The position numbers and the translations under genes are program-made. From Liopterus haemorrhoidalis (lineage: Eukaryota; Arthropoda; Insecta; Coleoptera; Dytiscidae): a DNA stretch of 64,000 nucleotides. This document shows positions 32,791 through 44,130 of this stretch, piece by piece; the stretch's first letter is position 1, and every line of letters starts with the position of its first letter. The stretch lies in NCBI GenBank assembly GCA_963971575.1, contig OZ020615.1, positions 62,071,379 to 62,135,378 on the forward strand, in the 5' to 3' direction. The notes beneath the pieces are model-generated. The model did not search any database, was not told the origin of the DNA, and worked only from the letters and a program-made list of their open reading frames with translations.

Positions 32791-33673
32791 TTATATTGGC
32801 ACACTGTTCGGTAATTCTGTTTTGAAGTTCCTCGATATTGTTAATAGGGTCTTGTATACATTATTTTTCAGATAAGGGAATATAAAGTAATCTAAAATAG
32901 TCAAGTCTGGTGATCTAGGTGGAAATTCTGAATTTGAACGTAAACTAATTATTCGATCGTCAAAAAATTCACGAAGGTAATTGATGGTTTGAGCGGTATG
33001 GGCAGTCGCGCCATCCTGTTGAAAGTAACCTTGCTGGAGCTCATCCTCATGAAGCCGATTAATAAATTCACGTACAATATTCTGGTATCTCTGAGCAGTA
33101 ACAGTTTCGTAGAAAAATATGGATCCGATAATACTTTGAGACACAGCAACCCAAACGCCAACTTTTAACAGGTGAAGGGGAGTTTCGCGAAAAGTATGAG
33201 GATTTTGAGCACTCCATAACCTCATATTTTCTGAATTAATATACTCCGAAAGGGGCTTCGTCAGAAAAAAACTTGAAATTTAACAATTCATCATTATTAA
33301 TTTAATTTTGTTGGAACCATTGGCAATACATAATTCGCCTATTGTGATTTGCTGGCAGCAACTCATGTAAAGCAAGAATTTTGTATGGGAACAGCTTTAA
33401 ATCTTTTTTGACAATAGTATAGCAAGTTCCTAATGATAAACCAGTCTCTTGCGACAGTGTACGTAGTGATGTAGTGAGTTGCTCGTTCATACGTTGACGA
33501 ACATCATCAACTGTATTTTGAGTACGGACTCTTGGCCTTCCAGTTCTATCTCTATAAGTAATGCTCCCTGTATCTTGGAATAAATCAACACATCTTCTAA
33601 GTGCGTTGTAAAAATCTCCTTCAAGGAAAGCAATATCTGGAAATTGTAGCCAAAATTCCTCTAAACATGACAC
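32791..33673 (-). pseudogene. Tc1/mariner-superfamily transposase, frame-broken
   Basis: The minus strand encodes a DNA-binding half from 33673 (LFQDTGSITYRDRTGRPRVR, then LSQETGLSLGTCYTIVKKDL). The first catalytic block FFSDEAPF is near 33275 in another frame. From 33225 the frame gives RLWSAQNPH, YFQQDGATAHTAQ (second Asp) and PPRSPDLTILDYFIFPYLKN (third Asp). The second and third Asp are about 40 residues apart, longer than the 34 of classical mariner. At least one frameshift plus a stop between 33302 and 33225 separate the halves. No terminal repeats were found, so the element may be truncated. Confidence 0.88.
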
Positions 33674-33819
33674 CGCACTGTAAATCTATTCGCCGTTTTC
33701 TCGAACACCATTTCGAAAATATGATTCAATTTTTTAGTTATTATTATTGTAAAAAAAACTTTAGTAAGGGCTTTTCAATATTTACACGATTTTTCTTGGT
33801 ACTCAGAAATATCTAACAT

Positions 33820-34337
33820 AATTTTTGCTGCAACAAATAATGTAAAATTTGTCGTTTCAAGTAAAAGACGATTCCAATATTTGACATTTGAATTTTATAA
33901 ATTTAAATAGACAAAAAAATAGTCTGTGGTGCTTTATGTAAAAGATTCTTTTCGCATTGAAATGATCTACTTAATACTCAATATCAGAGACATCAAAAGC
34001 ATTTTCATTTGAAAAGTAAAATGGATTTAAAGTCAAGAGTCTAAATTTAATGTTACAGATAAAATTACAAATGTTAAAAACGTTCCGAGAAAAACTAATT
34101 AAGATTAAATTCATTTTAAAATGAGATCTAAGAAGAGATCACAGACCAGGACATTTAACATGTTTTTAAAGAAAATATTATCAAATGGAAAGAAAACAAA
34201 AATTTATACTTTTATCATAGATGAGGTTTGCTTCAACTAAGATCTCTTTAATAGGACATTTTTTAATGTAATAGTATACTACTATAAAATTCTCTTAAAT
34301 AAAAAGGCGCTTGAAAAATAATCAGAAATGAAGAAAC
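33820..34337 (+). other. Intron 5, unassigned
   Basis: AT-rich; nothing recognised. Confidence 0.5.
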
Positions 34338-34989
34338 ATTCAGATCAATTCTGTAAAAAGTTACTATAATAGTTACCGTGTAGTAACGTTACTACAAGAT
34401 AACTTTTATAGTGACTTTAATAGTAACTTTAACATTTTTCGTATTCTGTAATATCCAACGGTAGTGAAGTCGCTATGAAAGTTATATCTTAGTGACAGTT
34501 ACTGAGAAAAGAATGAAGTTAGTTACAGAAGCGCAACACGCATGCGCATTGGTGGTATACAGATGACAGTTGAGGTTAAAAATGTCAATATATTGTATTG
34601 CTTACATTATTTTGTTGTTGTATAATATATATTATGGTATATACATTTATAAAATATATAAAAAAAAAACAAAATGAGTGAAGAAATTAAAAAAAAAAAA
34701 CGGAATGCAAAGACAAATTCTCGACAATAGAACCAGTGGTGCAGGCGGGTGGGATTTGGGGGTTAGAACCTCCCATGAAGCTGGATTTTTTATTACTTCG
34801 ATGCATTTTCCTTGTTTTGTCATTACTTCCATACGTTTCATTTTATAACCCTCCCCTCTCATGAAACTATTTTTGCGTAACTGAATAGAACTTTTAAATA
34901 ATTTAAAAAAATACTCATATTAAAAATGAGGAATTGGAAAAGACTTTTTGAAAATAGTTATTAGTTTTTTAGCAACTCTAGTCAAATAA

Positions 34990-35410
34990 ATTTTTTCGAA
35001 ATATTTTTCTGTTAAATATTCGCAAAAATCTTAAAATCGACACGAGTAAACTTCCAATTCTAGTCAACCGATTTTTACCAAAAGTTGATCAATTCGTGCC
35101 ATTGATGTCAAAGCTTAAATATGAAGTTTCATAAAAATCCTTTTAGCCGAATTTGCTCTGTACGTGTACACAGACAGACGGACGGACGGACGGACGGACG
35201 GACGGATGGATTCATGGACGGACGGACAGACGGACGGATAGACAGACCGACAGACATCATGCTAAAAATAGTCAAAACGTTATGTAGGGACCTCAATTCG
35301 TGGAGATCCATCGAAATCTCAAAATGTCAAAATCGGTATGATCACAATACCTCCCTTATACCATGAGTTCCATGAGAAATAACATAAGGGTTGGCTATGG
35401 AAAAATTGGC
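34990..35410 (-). mobile_element. Family B repeat (Helentron-like), copy 1
   Basis: Read from 35410 on the minus strand, it matches 46296-46900: ACCGACCGCC end, CCGATTTTGACATTT, CCACGAATTGAGGTCCCTAC, GACTATTTTTAGCATGAT, then a GTCCGTCC array, GTGTACACGTACAGAGCAAA and AACTTCATATTTAAGCTT. Confidence 0.85.
35172..35256. repeat. (GGAC)n/(CAGA)n microsatellite of family B
   Basis: A GGAC tetranucleotide array with a few CAGA units, in the position where family A has its pure CAGA array. Confidence 0.9.
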
Positions 35411-36054
35411 GGTCGGTAAAATTTACCGCTACAATTTTATTTTTATTTTTCGGTTCCTAATTTGAGAATTGCCCCATTTATTGAGATTTTTTTCTGATTT
35501 TTACCTTAACACCTCTGGAAAATAGAGTGGATAAAATTTTGTTGACACATTTTTGGTAAAAATCCCATAAAACAAAATTCAAAAATTTTTTGTTCGCCAA
35601 TTTTTAAAATTTTTTTCATCTCCTGCAATATAAACATTTACTTACACTCATACATAAATATTTTATATATATTTAATTTATATAATTTTCTTTACCAATC
35701 ATCTTCATTTTTTATTATATCTAAAAATTACACCTAAAATCAAATGTCCGCCATTTTTATCTTCATAAGAACTAAGTTATTACTAATGAACACCAGCATT
35801 TGGTAGTTACTATGATAGGAACTTTTAAAGTAACATGTTACTAAAATATTGTAGTAACTTTTGTCTTACAGAATATGAAATACCCCAAAGTTACTATGAT
35901 AGTTACTGACCTTGCTCATAGTGACAAATTTAGATACTATGATCATAGTAACTGAGTTACAGAATTGGTCTGATTGTCTTACAAGGTGAACGATAGATAT
36001 TTCTTTTTTATATAAAATCTAAATAAAATACATTGATAGAATCACTTAAGCGAA

Positions 36055-36176
36055 GGCTTAGGGTTTCTGAAAGCTTAGTTAATTATAACCAAATAGTTAG
36101 AAAATTGTTGCTATGGATACTTATGGGATTGTTATATTGTAACAGAGTTTAATCAAAAGATTAAACTTGGTAAGAA
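36055..36176. mobile_element. Small MITE J, copy 1
   Basis: GGTTTCTGAAAGCTTAGTTA, AGAAAATTGTTGCTATGG and GGGATTGTTATATTGTAAC match 43794-43927 in the same order. The right end is more degraded here. Confidence 0.75.
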
Positions 36177-36435
36177 CTCTATAAGATAATAAAATATTAT
36201 TATTCGTTATTGTTTATTGAACAGTTTCGGAAAGTATTTTTAAAGCAATCAATGTGCCACCAAAATAAAAATAAAAAATATTTTTTACATTAATTTGTCA
36301 TGTTGGTAGTATTAATCTTCATATTTGTCTTAAATTCATAATTGTTCAGTGTTGCATATAATATCCTGTGATCCTGCTCCTGACGTGTTCTGTGAATCGA
36401 TTACACATTATCCTTGCATCCTGGCTACGTAACAG

Positions 36436-36576
36436 AGGAAGGAATAATTCCCGGAAACCTTTCTGGTACTGTCAGTGCGTCTGACGATGAAAATGGGAAC
36501 TGTAATTACGGAGACACAAAAAAACCAACGGAGCGAGAAAAGCAACGTGATTACCATGACACGACTCTCACACAAG
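36436..36576 (+). CDS. Candidate exon 6: polar, acidic linker
   Basis: This GC-richer patch has an acceptor-like CTACGTAACAG at 36435 and a weak donor CACAAG|GTTATT at 36576. If spliced there it is 141 bases, phase 1 to phase 1, and joins exon 5 without a stop (Glu codon across the junction). The peptide, EEGIIPGNLSGTVSASDDEN then NYGDTKKPTEREKQRDYHD, is hydrophilic with a possible Ser-Gly and N-glycosylation site (NLS) and no hydrophobic core. In multiplexin collagens the TSPN domain is followed by such an acidic, glycosylated linker. The evidence is phase, composition and openness only. An alternative donor at 36597 or an unrelated origin is possible. Confidence 0.5.
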
Positions 36577-36750
36577 GTTATTATTGGAATCAGGAGGGTT
36601 AGATAGGATTCAATTTAGAGATTTACTCAAGTTTTGTCCATTCAAATTACGTTATTTTATATTACTGCTAAAAAAACATTGATGATCCAAATAAACTGCG
36701 AGAGATTGTCATCTTAGTTTGATCTCCGATGTATTCCAGTTTAAAAACAA

Positions 36751-37665
36751 ACCAGTGACGAAGGGAGACCTCCGCTAGACTTGCCCAACAATAAAAACAA
36801 AACAAAAAGTATATTTATTTAGATAAATCTTCAAAAATACATAAAATTATGTTGTATTTTATAAATACAAAATGAAAAACTATTATTATTTCTATATGCA
36901 TAATGTCTATAATCTCTTCAATAACTTTCTGGAATTATTTGATAAAGAAACTAATGTTTACAATAATAAGCAAAAAATTAAAAAATGGCTAAATTCTCTA
37001 AATGTGACAGATGTAAATAACATTCTTGATATGTAATCATGTATACTGTAATTCTATAATCTAAGAACATATTACTTTTTTATATATTTCATTACCTACT
37101 TACATACTTTTTTTTTTATTTTTATTTTTATTAATTTTTATTAATTTGTTAATTCTTTACTTTCTTGTACTTTTTTTTTGTACTTTTTTGTAATTTTTTG
37201 TACTACGTAACCTTATCAGATTAAATACCTAACACTGATATGCCACGTACTGAACACTGTTCATTGTGGTGTTACTTCTTTCGAAGTCAATTTGTTTTAT
37301 ATTTCTCTATGTATCTGATGTAACTGATAAAACTGTGTATAATGTATAGAAAAATATTAAATAAATTATTTATTATTATTTTTTTATTTATACAAATTTT
37401 TGTTCAAGGTTTAGTTTACTAGTTACGAATTTTTGAAAATTTTAAAGTTTAATAACTTCCGTTTCCAGTTCCGGATTTTCATAAAAAAAATTCTCAAATA
37501 TAATAGGATAATTTTTAGTACTAGAAGGAACTCTCTTAATTGAACCGTTCTTGTTTGTTCTAGTTTTTGGATTCCCTGGACCATGAAACATGTACATCAG
37601 TCAAAATCTCAACATCGAAAATTACAATACTTGCCCGTTATATATTAAGGTCGGGCAAGTAAAAA
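36751..37665 (-). mobile_element. Family C repeat, copy 2, split by a LINE tail
   Basis: Same blocks and ends as 19071-19545 (CCTCCGCTAGACTTGCCC at the left, GGTCGGGCAAGTAAAA at the right). About 525 bases not present in copy 1 are inserted at 36862-37388. Confidence 0.85.
36862..37388 (+). mobile_element. LINE 3' end nested in family C
   Basis: A short frame ending with FDKETNVYNNKQKIKKWLNS then LNVTDVNNILDM and stop has the form of a reverse transcriptase tail. It is followed by an AT-rich 3' UTR and an AAATAAATTATTTATTATTA end. 5' truncated. Confidence 0.6.
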
Positions 37666-37894
37666 CTAAAGTAATTCAAACAATAGGTTCAATCAAGACG
37701 TATAATAGCAGTCTACTGAATACTTTCTACTTATTACATTCTACATCCATGCATTCGGTTCTCAGCATGTTCAAAATTTTTTATTATATTTTTATTTCAA
37801 AAAAAGACACATTACTTTAGCCATAAATACAAAAAATCCATAAAATTACTAGCCATAATTTAGTTATGATTTAAAAAAAAAATAATTAATTTTG

Positions 37895-38840
37895 TCAAAA
37901 ACACAAAATTGGAAATATTTTCCAAATACGAAATCTGATCAAAAATTCCTTTCATACTGATTTAGATAATGTATGTACATTAACTCCTTTGAGTTTAAGG
38001 ATGCGGTACAGAAAATATTTTTGTACATTATTGAAAAAAAACGTACTAAAATTAAAAAATTCTAAATAACTACTTTTCGTTCCATGTCTTAAGAGCTTTC
38101 TTTTAATATCACACAATAAAGTAAAAAAATAATATTTTTTTCAACAACACAAAAATAAAATATTTTCTGAAAATCTAGCCAAAAATTCCTGTTCAACTAA
38201 TCTGTTTCCCATCAATACATTATTAAGATTTTTTTCAGATTTTTAGATCAACCCTTCTGGGTAATAGGGTGGGGGACAAAAGATTCTTGACATATTTTTG
38301 GCAAAACTCCCATAAAAAAATGATTTAACAAAAATTTGCTTGCTTATCCACCCATTAAGGGGTTTCATTTGATACCCACTCAAAATTTTAAAAATACAAT
38401 ATTTATATTTTTTATTAATTACATATTTAATTAAATAAAATACTCAACAAAAATTCCTTTTGAGCTATTCCGGTTCCTATCAATGTACATTATTAAGATT
38501 TTTTAAAGATTTTTAGTTCAACATCAATAAGGTAGCTAAATCCCATTTTTTTTTATTTCTAAATTAAATTTTGTTGATTTATCCACATATTAAAAGGTTT
38601 CATCTGTCCCACCCAAAATTTAAAAAAGTAGTTTTTTTTTGTCGAATACATATTTATTTATATTTATTCCACGATGTGTTTTTGAATTCTTTATAGTTTC
38701 TTCTACATATGGGTCAACAAGTTCTACAAGCATGCCAAATTTCAACTTTTTAGGTCGAGTCGTCTAGCTACAATCTCTACCGTACACACAGACAGATATG
38801 ATGTTATAAGGGTTATTTAGTCATACCTACAAAGCCCTAA
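37895..38840 (-). mobile_element. Old family A copy with internally triplicated block (A3)
   Basis: Degraded match to family A ending GTCATACCTACAAAGCCCTA at 38840 and including CAAGCATGCCAAATTTCAAC. The block around AAAATTCCTTTTGAGCTATT / CATTATTAAGATTTTTT occurs three times (about 37940, 38180 and 38455) where intact copies have it once. Confidence 0.7.
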
Positions 38841-38876
38841 AAAGATCATCAATAAAACCAAGGACCATAATAATCT

Positions 38877-39235
38877 GTAATGCTACTTTATTAATTCTCT
38901 TTTTCTTCTTTGGGTACGGTCAGTCGGGTTTATATTTGGTTATATTATTTATTATATTAAATTATTAAAACAAAGTTATTAACTTGTTTCGTCCTGTCTT
39001 TATATTGAAGGGAGTCCTGATAAATGCTGATAGATCATAATACCTTCTTGGCTGGGAAGTTCAGTGACGCAAGAAACTCTATTGTCCCTAAATGAACGTG
39101 TAAGCGTTGTCGTCTGCATTGATGACATACCGGAATGTACATTCGTACCGGAAGTGACGTGAACTGAGCAACGGGCTGTTTCCTGCGTCCTTTTGTCTGA
39201 GAGACGCCTCGCGTCTAACACCCACCATTTTTGCA
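38877..39235 (-). repeat. GC-richer block, possible solo LTR
   Basis: Read on the minus strand it begins TGTTAGACGCGAGGCGTC, and has a TATAAAG box near 39002. After that come an AT-rich part and AATAAAG, and it ends ACA near 38877. This resembles U3-R-U5 of an LTR retroelement, but no matching target duplication is seen. It could equally be an antisense promoter or first exon. Confidence 0.3.
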
Positions 39236-39239
39236 AGAA

Positions 39240-39960
39240 TACACAGATTTTAATAAAAATATTGAATAAAATTAATGAATGGTTGATATAACAAAATAAG
39301 CTTTCTAAGCAAATTTAATCCTACTTCAGTCAGCTTTCTGCAAAAAATCCACCAATTAAGGTTAAAATAAATATTTATCCACAATCAGTTCACTCAACCA
39401 AGCTCTTAGATTTTTTTTAGCAGTTCATCGACCGGATAGAAGATGTATTTCCTCCCTAATTCATGAGGTCCTTGTCTAAGATGTCTCTGTCTGTCACCCC
39501 CAATGGGGTAGCACGTGTGTTAGGGTGAGTACAGCTTCTTAAGTGGTAGCACGTGCTAAAACAAAATCACCGTTTGTCTACGTCAAACGCACCACACATG
39601 GACATAACATATTTCTTCACCATTGATGAGCCGGAGAAAAAATGTTACAGTATTTTAAAAGGCGAAAATAAGAAATAACTGAAAAGTTTTACAATCGTTA
39701 TTTGAAAAGTTCGTACATATAGATATCTCTACTATAATTTTTACTAGGTTGTAATCCTACATCTGTCTTAAATAACTGTGAAATATCAAATCGATTGATG
39801 CCGCAGTTTTATGTAAAATCTTGTTTAGGTAAAGTCATCTTAAGTGATGGTTCGGAAGTTATGACGGTACCACTAAGCTTCATATTTACGAGAAAGTTGT
39901 AAAACGAAAGATAAAAGACTAGAAAACTATTTTGAAATATCAAAATTGCCGAATGGAATT
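39240..39960 (+). other. Intron 6, unassigned
   Basis: No exon recognised. Confidence 0.5.
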
Positions 39961-39967
39961 GTTAATT

Positions 39968-40075
39968 GCTGTCCCGTTCACCTAATTTAGCTCCTTACGA
40001 CTTTCGTCTATTTTCATGCTTCAAAATATACCTTCGTGGTTTAGTGCAGTTAAGGATATGGCATGGCTTCCATTT
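39968..40075 (+). mobile_element. Mariner catalytic-region fragment
   Basis: A frame reads SPNLAPYDFRLFSCFKIYLR, the third-Asp block of a mariner-type transposase (S-P-D-L-A-P-x-D). Too short to classify further. Confidence 0.6.
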
Positions 40076-40183
40076 TCTGTAATGCAAAAGAAATATACCT
40101 CACTGATTACTTTTCAAAGGAACAAACTACAAAGAGCAAGTACTATGCTAACCCTTTGAACCAATCATACTTCAAAAATTACT

Positions 40184-40720
40184 TGGTGTCAAGCGATTTT
40201 CTCTAAGTCGATCTTCTAGCCATAGAAGCAGCTGTAAATGGCTTCCAGTTAAATATTCCTCTAAATGAGATTATGCCAATCTTCAAATCTTCTATACACA
40301 ACCAATGGCAACAAGAATACATAGATTCTCTACAGTTCAAAGGATCATATGGTTAAATTAAACCTCTCTTTTCTAGAAAGCTTTGGTTTTTTTCTCACCA
40401 AAGCAGATCTTTTACATGCACTTTTATCCGGCTTAGATTTAATCACACCTTCTCTCCATATCATCTGCATAGAATTAATATGGTTTCTTCTCCTTTCTAT
40501 CCGTGTGATAATTTGTTTGTCAGACATTCGAACCAATTGTTTGAATGACCAATTCATTTTCGCAAACTTAACTTATTCATACAAAATTTAGTTGTCCAAA
40601 AAATATCCTTACCTAACCAATATTCAGACGCTTCTTGCTACTAACTCTCTGGATATTTATGAAATTATTTATAACTATATTAAATCAGAAAATTACAATT
40701 TATAAACGTAATTTTTATCT
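40184..40720 (+). mobile_element. LINE C-terminal fragment
   Basis: Frames with stops contain NGFQLNIPLNEIMPIFKSSI then HNQWQQEY, and downstream FIRLRFNHTFSPYHLHRINM followed by spaced cysteines and a tail ending LDIYEIIYNYIKSEN. This is the region after the RNase H/RT domain of jockey-like LINEs, with the conserved W-Q and R-L-R-x-x-H motifs. Confidence 0.75.
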
Positions 40721-41569
40721 GTTCATTTCTTCCTCGATAATAGCTAAAGCTGCTAAAGCCAATAAACAAAAAAAGCGATTTTCTTCAAATAGTGACTAGA
40801 AAGAGCAACGGAATAGAGCCTACATTTTTGCTAGAAAATTATAAATTATTGACCAAACCAGTCCAGTTATTAATTAAAATATGGAAGCGGTCTCCAAGTG
40901 GCCACACCGCGGAGCCTACGGGGCCTTAACTACGGTGTTGGATAAAAATGGCGCTAAACATCTATTATGAGGGACTTGAAGGTCTTACTTCCAAGATAAG
41001 ATAATGGCACTTGAACATTACTGGATAAAATGTGGTGAGTTTCAGAGATATTATATCTATCAATAAAAAGTGAAAAAATGCATCAAAAAAATTATTCCAT
41101 ATTTTTTAATAAATATTCTTCAATCGAAACTTTTTTTATTAATATTTATAATTAATTTTTGTTGTATATTTAATTTTGCGAGTGCCATTAATATAAGTCG
41201 GTTGATTTATGTTGAAACCAGCTCTTAACAACTTATAAAACTTGTTTAACAGTTTTTACGATGTCTACCAGCAGACTCATAACAATTAATAAGATCGGAT
41301 TTTTAATAATTAATATTTAAACAAAAACTTCAATAGCTCTCCTCAAACCATTAATGATTATTTTAAGGTTTAATTGGGTACTTAAACACATGAGATTAAG
41401 TTGTGGTTTTTTATTTTTTAGGATATTAGAGCGAATAATAATAATTTAAGATTATATGGCATAAATAAGAAGGTGAAGACTGAGTTAAAGGTTTTAAAAA
41501 AGTCTGTAAGAGATTCTAAGAAAACTATTTTTTTTAAAATATATAAGGTTATTGGTGGTTAATATTAAT
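40721..41569 (+). other. Intron 6, unassigned
   Basis: AT-rich; nothing recognised. Confidence 0.5.
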
Positions 41570-41907
41570 ATTAATATTTATTTATTGACCACAATACAAT
41601 ACAATTAAATTGTTTACAGTCAGTCAAGAAAAATTAAGCAAATAGTGTAGATTTACACAAAAAGAGTTACACATAGATACAATTATTACTTAAATCAGAT
41701 AAAAAACTAATGATAATTCTGAAAATTTAAATGAAAATATTTGGACACAGAGTACAATGGATTTTGAATTAACATATCCTTCACAAATGCTTCAAAGTTA
41801 TTTTGGGGTAAAAGTCTTACTACTGACTCTGGCAATTTATTAAAGAATTTAATAGCGTAGTAGGTAGTGCTATTTCTGGATTTTGATAGACGGCTGGATT
41901 TAGGATA
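41570..41907 (-). mobile_element. LINE 3' end, distal part (split by mariner)
   Basis: The minus strand reads YPKSSRLSKSRNSTTYYAIK then FFNKLPESVVRL and DMLIQNPLYSVSKYF, the C-terminus of a LINE reverse transcriptase, followed by a TAATATTAATATTAATATT-type tail. The upstream half is on the other side of the mariner at 43208-43430. Confidence 0.85.
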
Positions 41908-43207
41908 TACAAGGTGTCTTAAAAGAAATTTTATATTTAGTGGACCGATTAAAAAAAAAGTAAGCCGTATATAGAAAAAATGTTTATTAATTATTAAAAT
42001 ACACTTTTTGGGGATTTATTTCTTAAAAATAATATCGTCTAAATGTAGACCCTCGCGTTCTCGGCACTCATTTAATCGAACAGTAAAATTACTTATGACG
42101 TCTCGGCAGGTGGACTCAGGGGTGACGGATATTTTCTTTCAAATGCGCCAGTGAAGTCGGTTTATAGGCGTAAACTTTATATTTAAGATAACCCCATAGG
42201 AAAAAGTCCATAGGGGTTAAATCTGGACTGCGTGGATGCCAATTTATGTCACCTCTCCGGGAGATCAATTTGCCTGAGAAAATTTCACGAACATGTGGCA
42301 GAGACATATTGGACGTGTGTGAAGTTGCTCCGTCCTGTTGGAACCATGTTCTTTGGTTATAGCCAGGAAAGTTTTGCAGTTCAGGTACCAAGAAGTTGTC
42401 TAACATTTCCACATAACGCTCTGAATTCACTGTAACTGCACGCCCCCTTTCGTCTTCAAAAAAGTAAGGGCCGATAATTCCTCGCGCCGACATCGCAGCC
42501 CATACGGTCACTTTAGGCGAATGTAGGGGTTTCTGATGTTTGCGTTTCGGATTCTTTGCACTCCAGTAGCGGCAGTTCTGCTTATTTACGTGGTCATTAA
42601 GATGAAACTGAGCTTCATCCGAAAAAAAAATGTTGGTAAACGTTGAAAATCGCTCAATCACCTGATTTACGAAATTAAGCCTCTGACTGGCATCTTGGGG
42701 CTTTAATTCTTGCACCAATTGAATTTTGTAGGGGTGTAGCTTTAGGTCTTTGTGCATAATGCGATGTAATGATGATCTATGCACCTTTAAATCACTTGCG
42801 CGCTTCCGAATTGAAAGGTTCGGGTCGTCACGAACTGACTGATTAACATTCTCCACGTTTTCTACCGTTCTTGATGACCTAGGTCGCCCGGATTTTGATT
42901 TATCCAGCGTTGTACCAGTCTCTTCAAACTTTTTAACCCAATGTCGAATGAGAGGAATGCTTGGCGCATCATTTAAGTGGCGAAAACCTCGAATACTGCA
43001 GAATTTTCTACGCGCTACAGTCGCCGAATCACCGTTTTTGTAAAACTCTCGCACGCATAACGCGCGGTCTGCTCCCGAGAAACGCTCCATAGCGACTGAA
43101 TTCCCAAGAGCCAGGCTACCGATTGACATAACCCCCGCGCCCGTCGGATACGTTGCGTTCACGCAGTAAGCTAAATAAATATAAAATTTCTTTTGAGACA
43201 CCTTGTA
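41908..43207 (-). mobile_element. Nearly complete mariner/Tc1-type element
   Basis: The ends TACAAGGTGTCTTAAAAG and, inverted, TACAAGGTGTCTCAAAAG extend over about 30 bases and are flanked by TA (41906-41907, 43208-43209). It holds one transposase frame and is inserted in a LINE whose two halves flank it exactly. Length 1300 bp. Confidence 0.95.
42016..43090 (-). pseudogene. Tc1/mariner-superfamily transposase, C-terminal frameshift
   Basis: I take the start as MERFSGADRALCVREF at 43090; an in-frame open stretch upstream to 43246 crosses the terminal repeat and is not coding. The protein has a paired helix-turn-helix region (HWVKKFEETGTTLDKSKSGR, then SIRKRASDLKVHRSSLHRIM). The catalytic triad follows: FFSDEAQFHL, WFQQDGATSHTS and RSPDLTPMDFFLWGYLK. 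There are 41 residues between the second and third Asp, unlike the 34 of classical mariner. The frame ends at a stop at 42116-42118, but shifting one base resumes VTPESTCRDVISNF then LHLDDIIFKK and a stop at 42016. One indel thus separates it from full length. All three catalytic Asp are present. Confidence 0.93.
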
Positions 43208-43430
43208 TATCATTTTTGTATCTAGTATTATAATTATAAATGCCATTTAAAGTCGTTTTTGTTTTTATAAAAAAAATTTAAACAGGCAAAAATGTAGAGT
43301 GATGGCAGAGTCATAATTTGCAAAGATAAAAAAGATTTTTGACAGTCTGCTCTGTAAGAAATGCCGTCAATGATTCTCACAGCGCGTCTTTGCAATGCAA
43401 AAATTCTATCGAGGACGAGTGTCCCCATGC
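43208..43430 (-). mobile_element. LINE, proximal part of the split copy
   Basis: The minus strand reads MGTLVLDRIFALQRRAVRII then DGISYRADCQKSFLSLQIMT and LPSLYIFACL. This is the Q-(K/R)-R-A-(V/I)-R-I block of LINE reverse transcriptases, continuing into 41907 when the mariner is ignored. Confidence 0.85.
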
Positions 43431-43793
43431 TAAGAGGTCATAAGAAATATGTGATTGAAAAATAGGGTTATTATATAATAGATGTAGGTTTTTTTTGAAT
43501 TTCCACCGAATAAAATATTAATGTTGCCTATTGAGTATAATCTTTATTGCAGTTATAGCTGACTATCGAAATTTGACAGCTGTTTATATATGCCAATGAG
43601 ATTTTGAGTGTTTCGTAGTTTTGAAAAGATTTAAAGTAGTTGGAAAATTTATATTTATGCTCATAGAAGATAGAAAGATACGGATAGAAACAGAACAAAT
43701 TGATCATTGCTATTTTTAGGTTAAGGCAGTAAGCATCTACTGCGCATGCGTCTTTTATAAATTAACGTAAGAGTTTGTAGCTTGCAAACTCTT
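43431..43793 (+). other. Intron 6, unassigned
   Basis: Nothing recognised. Confidence 0.5.
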
Positions 43794-43927
43794 AGGGCTG
43801 GTTTCTGAAAGCTTAGTTAACTATAAAAAAATAGTTAGAAAATTGTTGCTATGGTTAAATGGGATTGTTATATTGTAACCGAGTTTAACCAAAAGGTTAA
43901 ACTCAGCTAAGCTTTCAGAAACCAGCC
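43794..43927. mobile_element. Small MITE J, copy 2
   Basis: Ends GGCTGGTTTCTGAAAGCTTA and its inverse form imperfect inverted repeats of about 30 bases. The second copy is at 36055-36176. Confidence 0.8.
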
Positions 43928-44041
43928 GTAAATTTTAATTTATAAGTATAAGTATAAATTTAAAAAGTTATGAAAGCTAACGTACAGTTACGTAACAAAC
44001 ATTTACCTTAATCAAGCGGAACTAAATGGGATTTCAATTTT

Positions 44042-44130
44042 CTTAAGTTGTCACTAGCTAATTAATCAATCGGTAAAAGTTACTAAATTTGAAAATCCAG
44101 TTCCGCTTAAATAAAAAAACGCCTATAATT
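44042..44130 (+). repeat. Dispersed repeat G, copy 3
   Basis: AAGTTGTCACTAGCTAATT, TCAATCGGTAAAAG and TTTGAAAATCCAGTTCCGC as in 20155-20367. Confidence 0.7.

Larger units (their letters stand above)
34341..35972. mobile_element. Terminal-inverted-repeat element hosting a family B copy
   Basis: The ends CAGATCAATTCTGTAA and, inverted, CAGACCAATTCTGTAA, followed on both sides by repeated GTTACTAT-type words, are flanked by ATT (34338-34340, 35973-35975). The TTCTGTAAC motif recalls the Harbinger-like element at 16594. Inside lies a family B copy. No transposase was seen. Confidence 0.6.

Noticed and set aside
35121..35366. Open frames rich in DGRTDG or VRPSVRPS
   Set aside because: Translated GGAC microsatellite of family B.
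42232..42435. Plus-strand open frame of 67 codons
   Set aside because: It is the antisense shadow of the transposase at 42016-43090.
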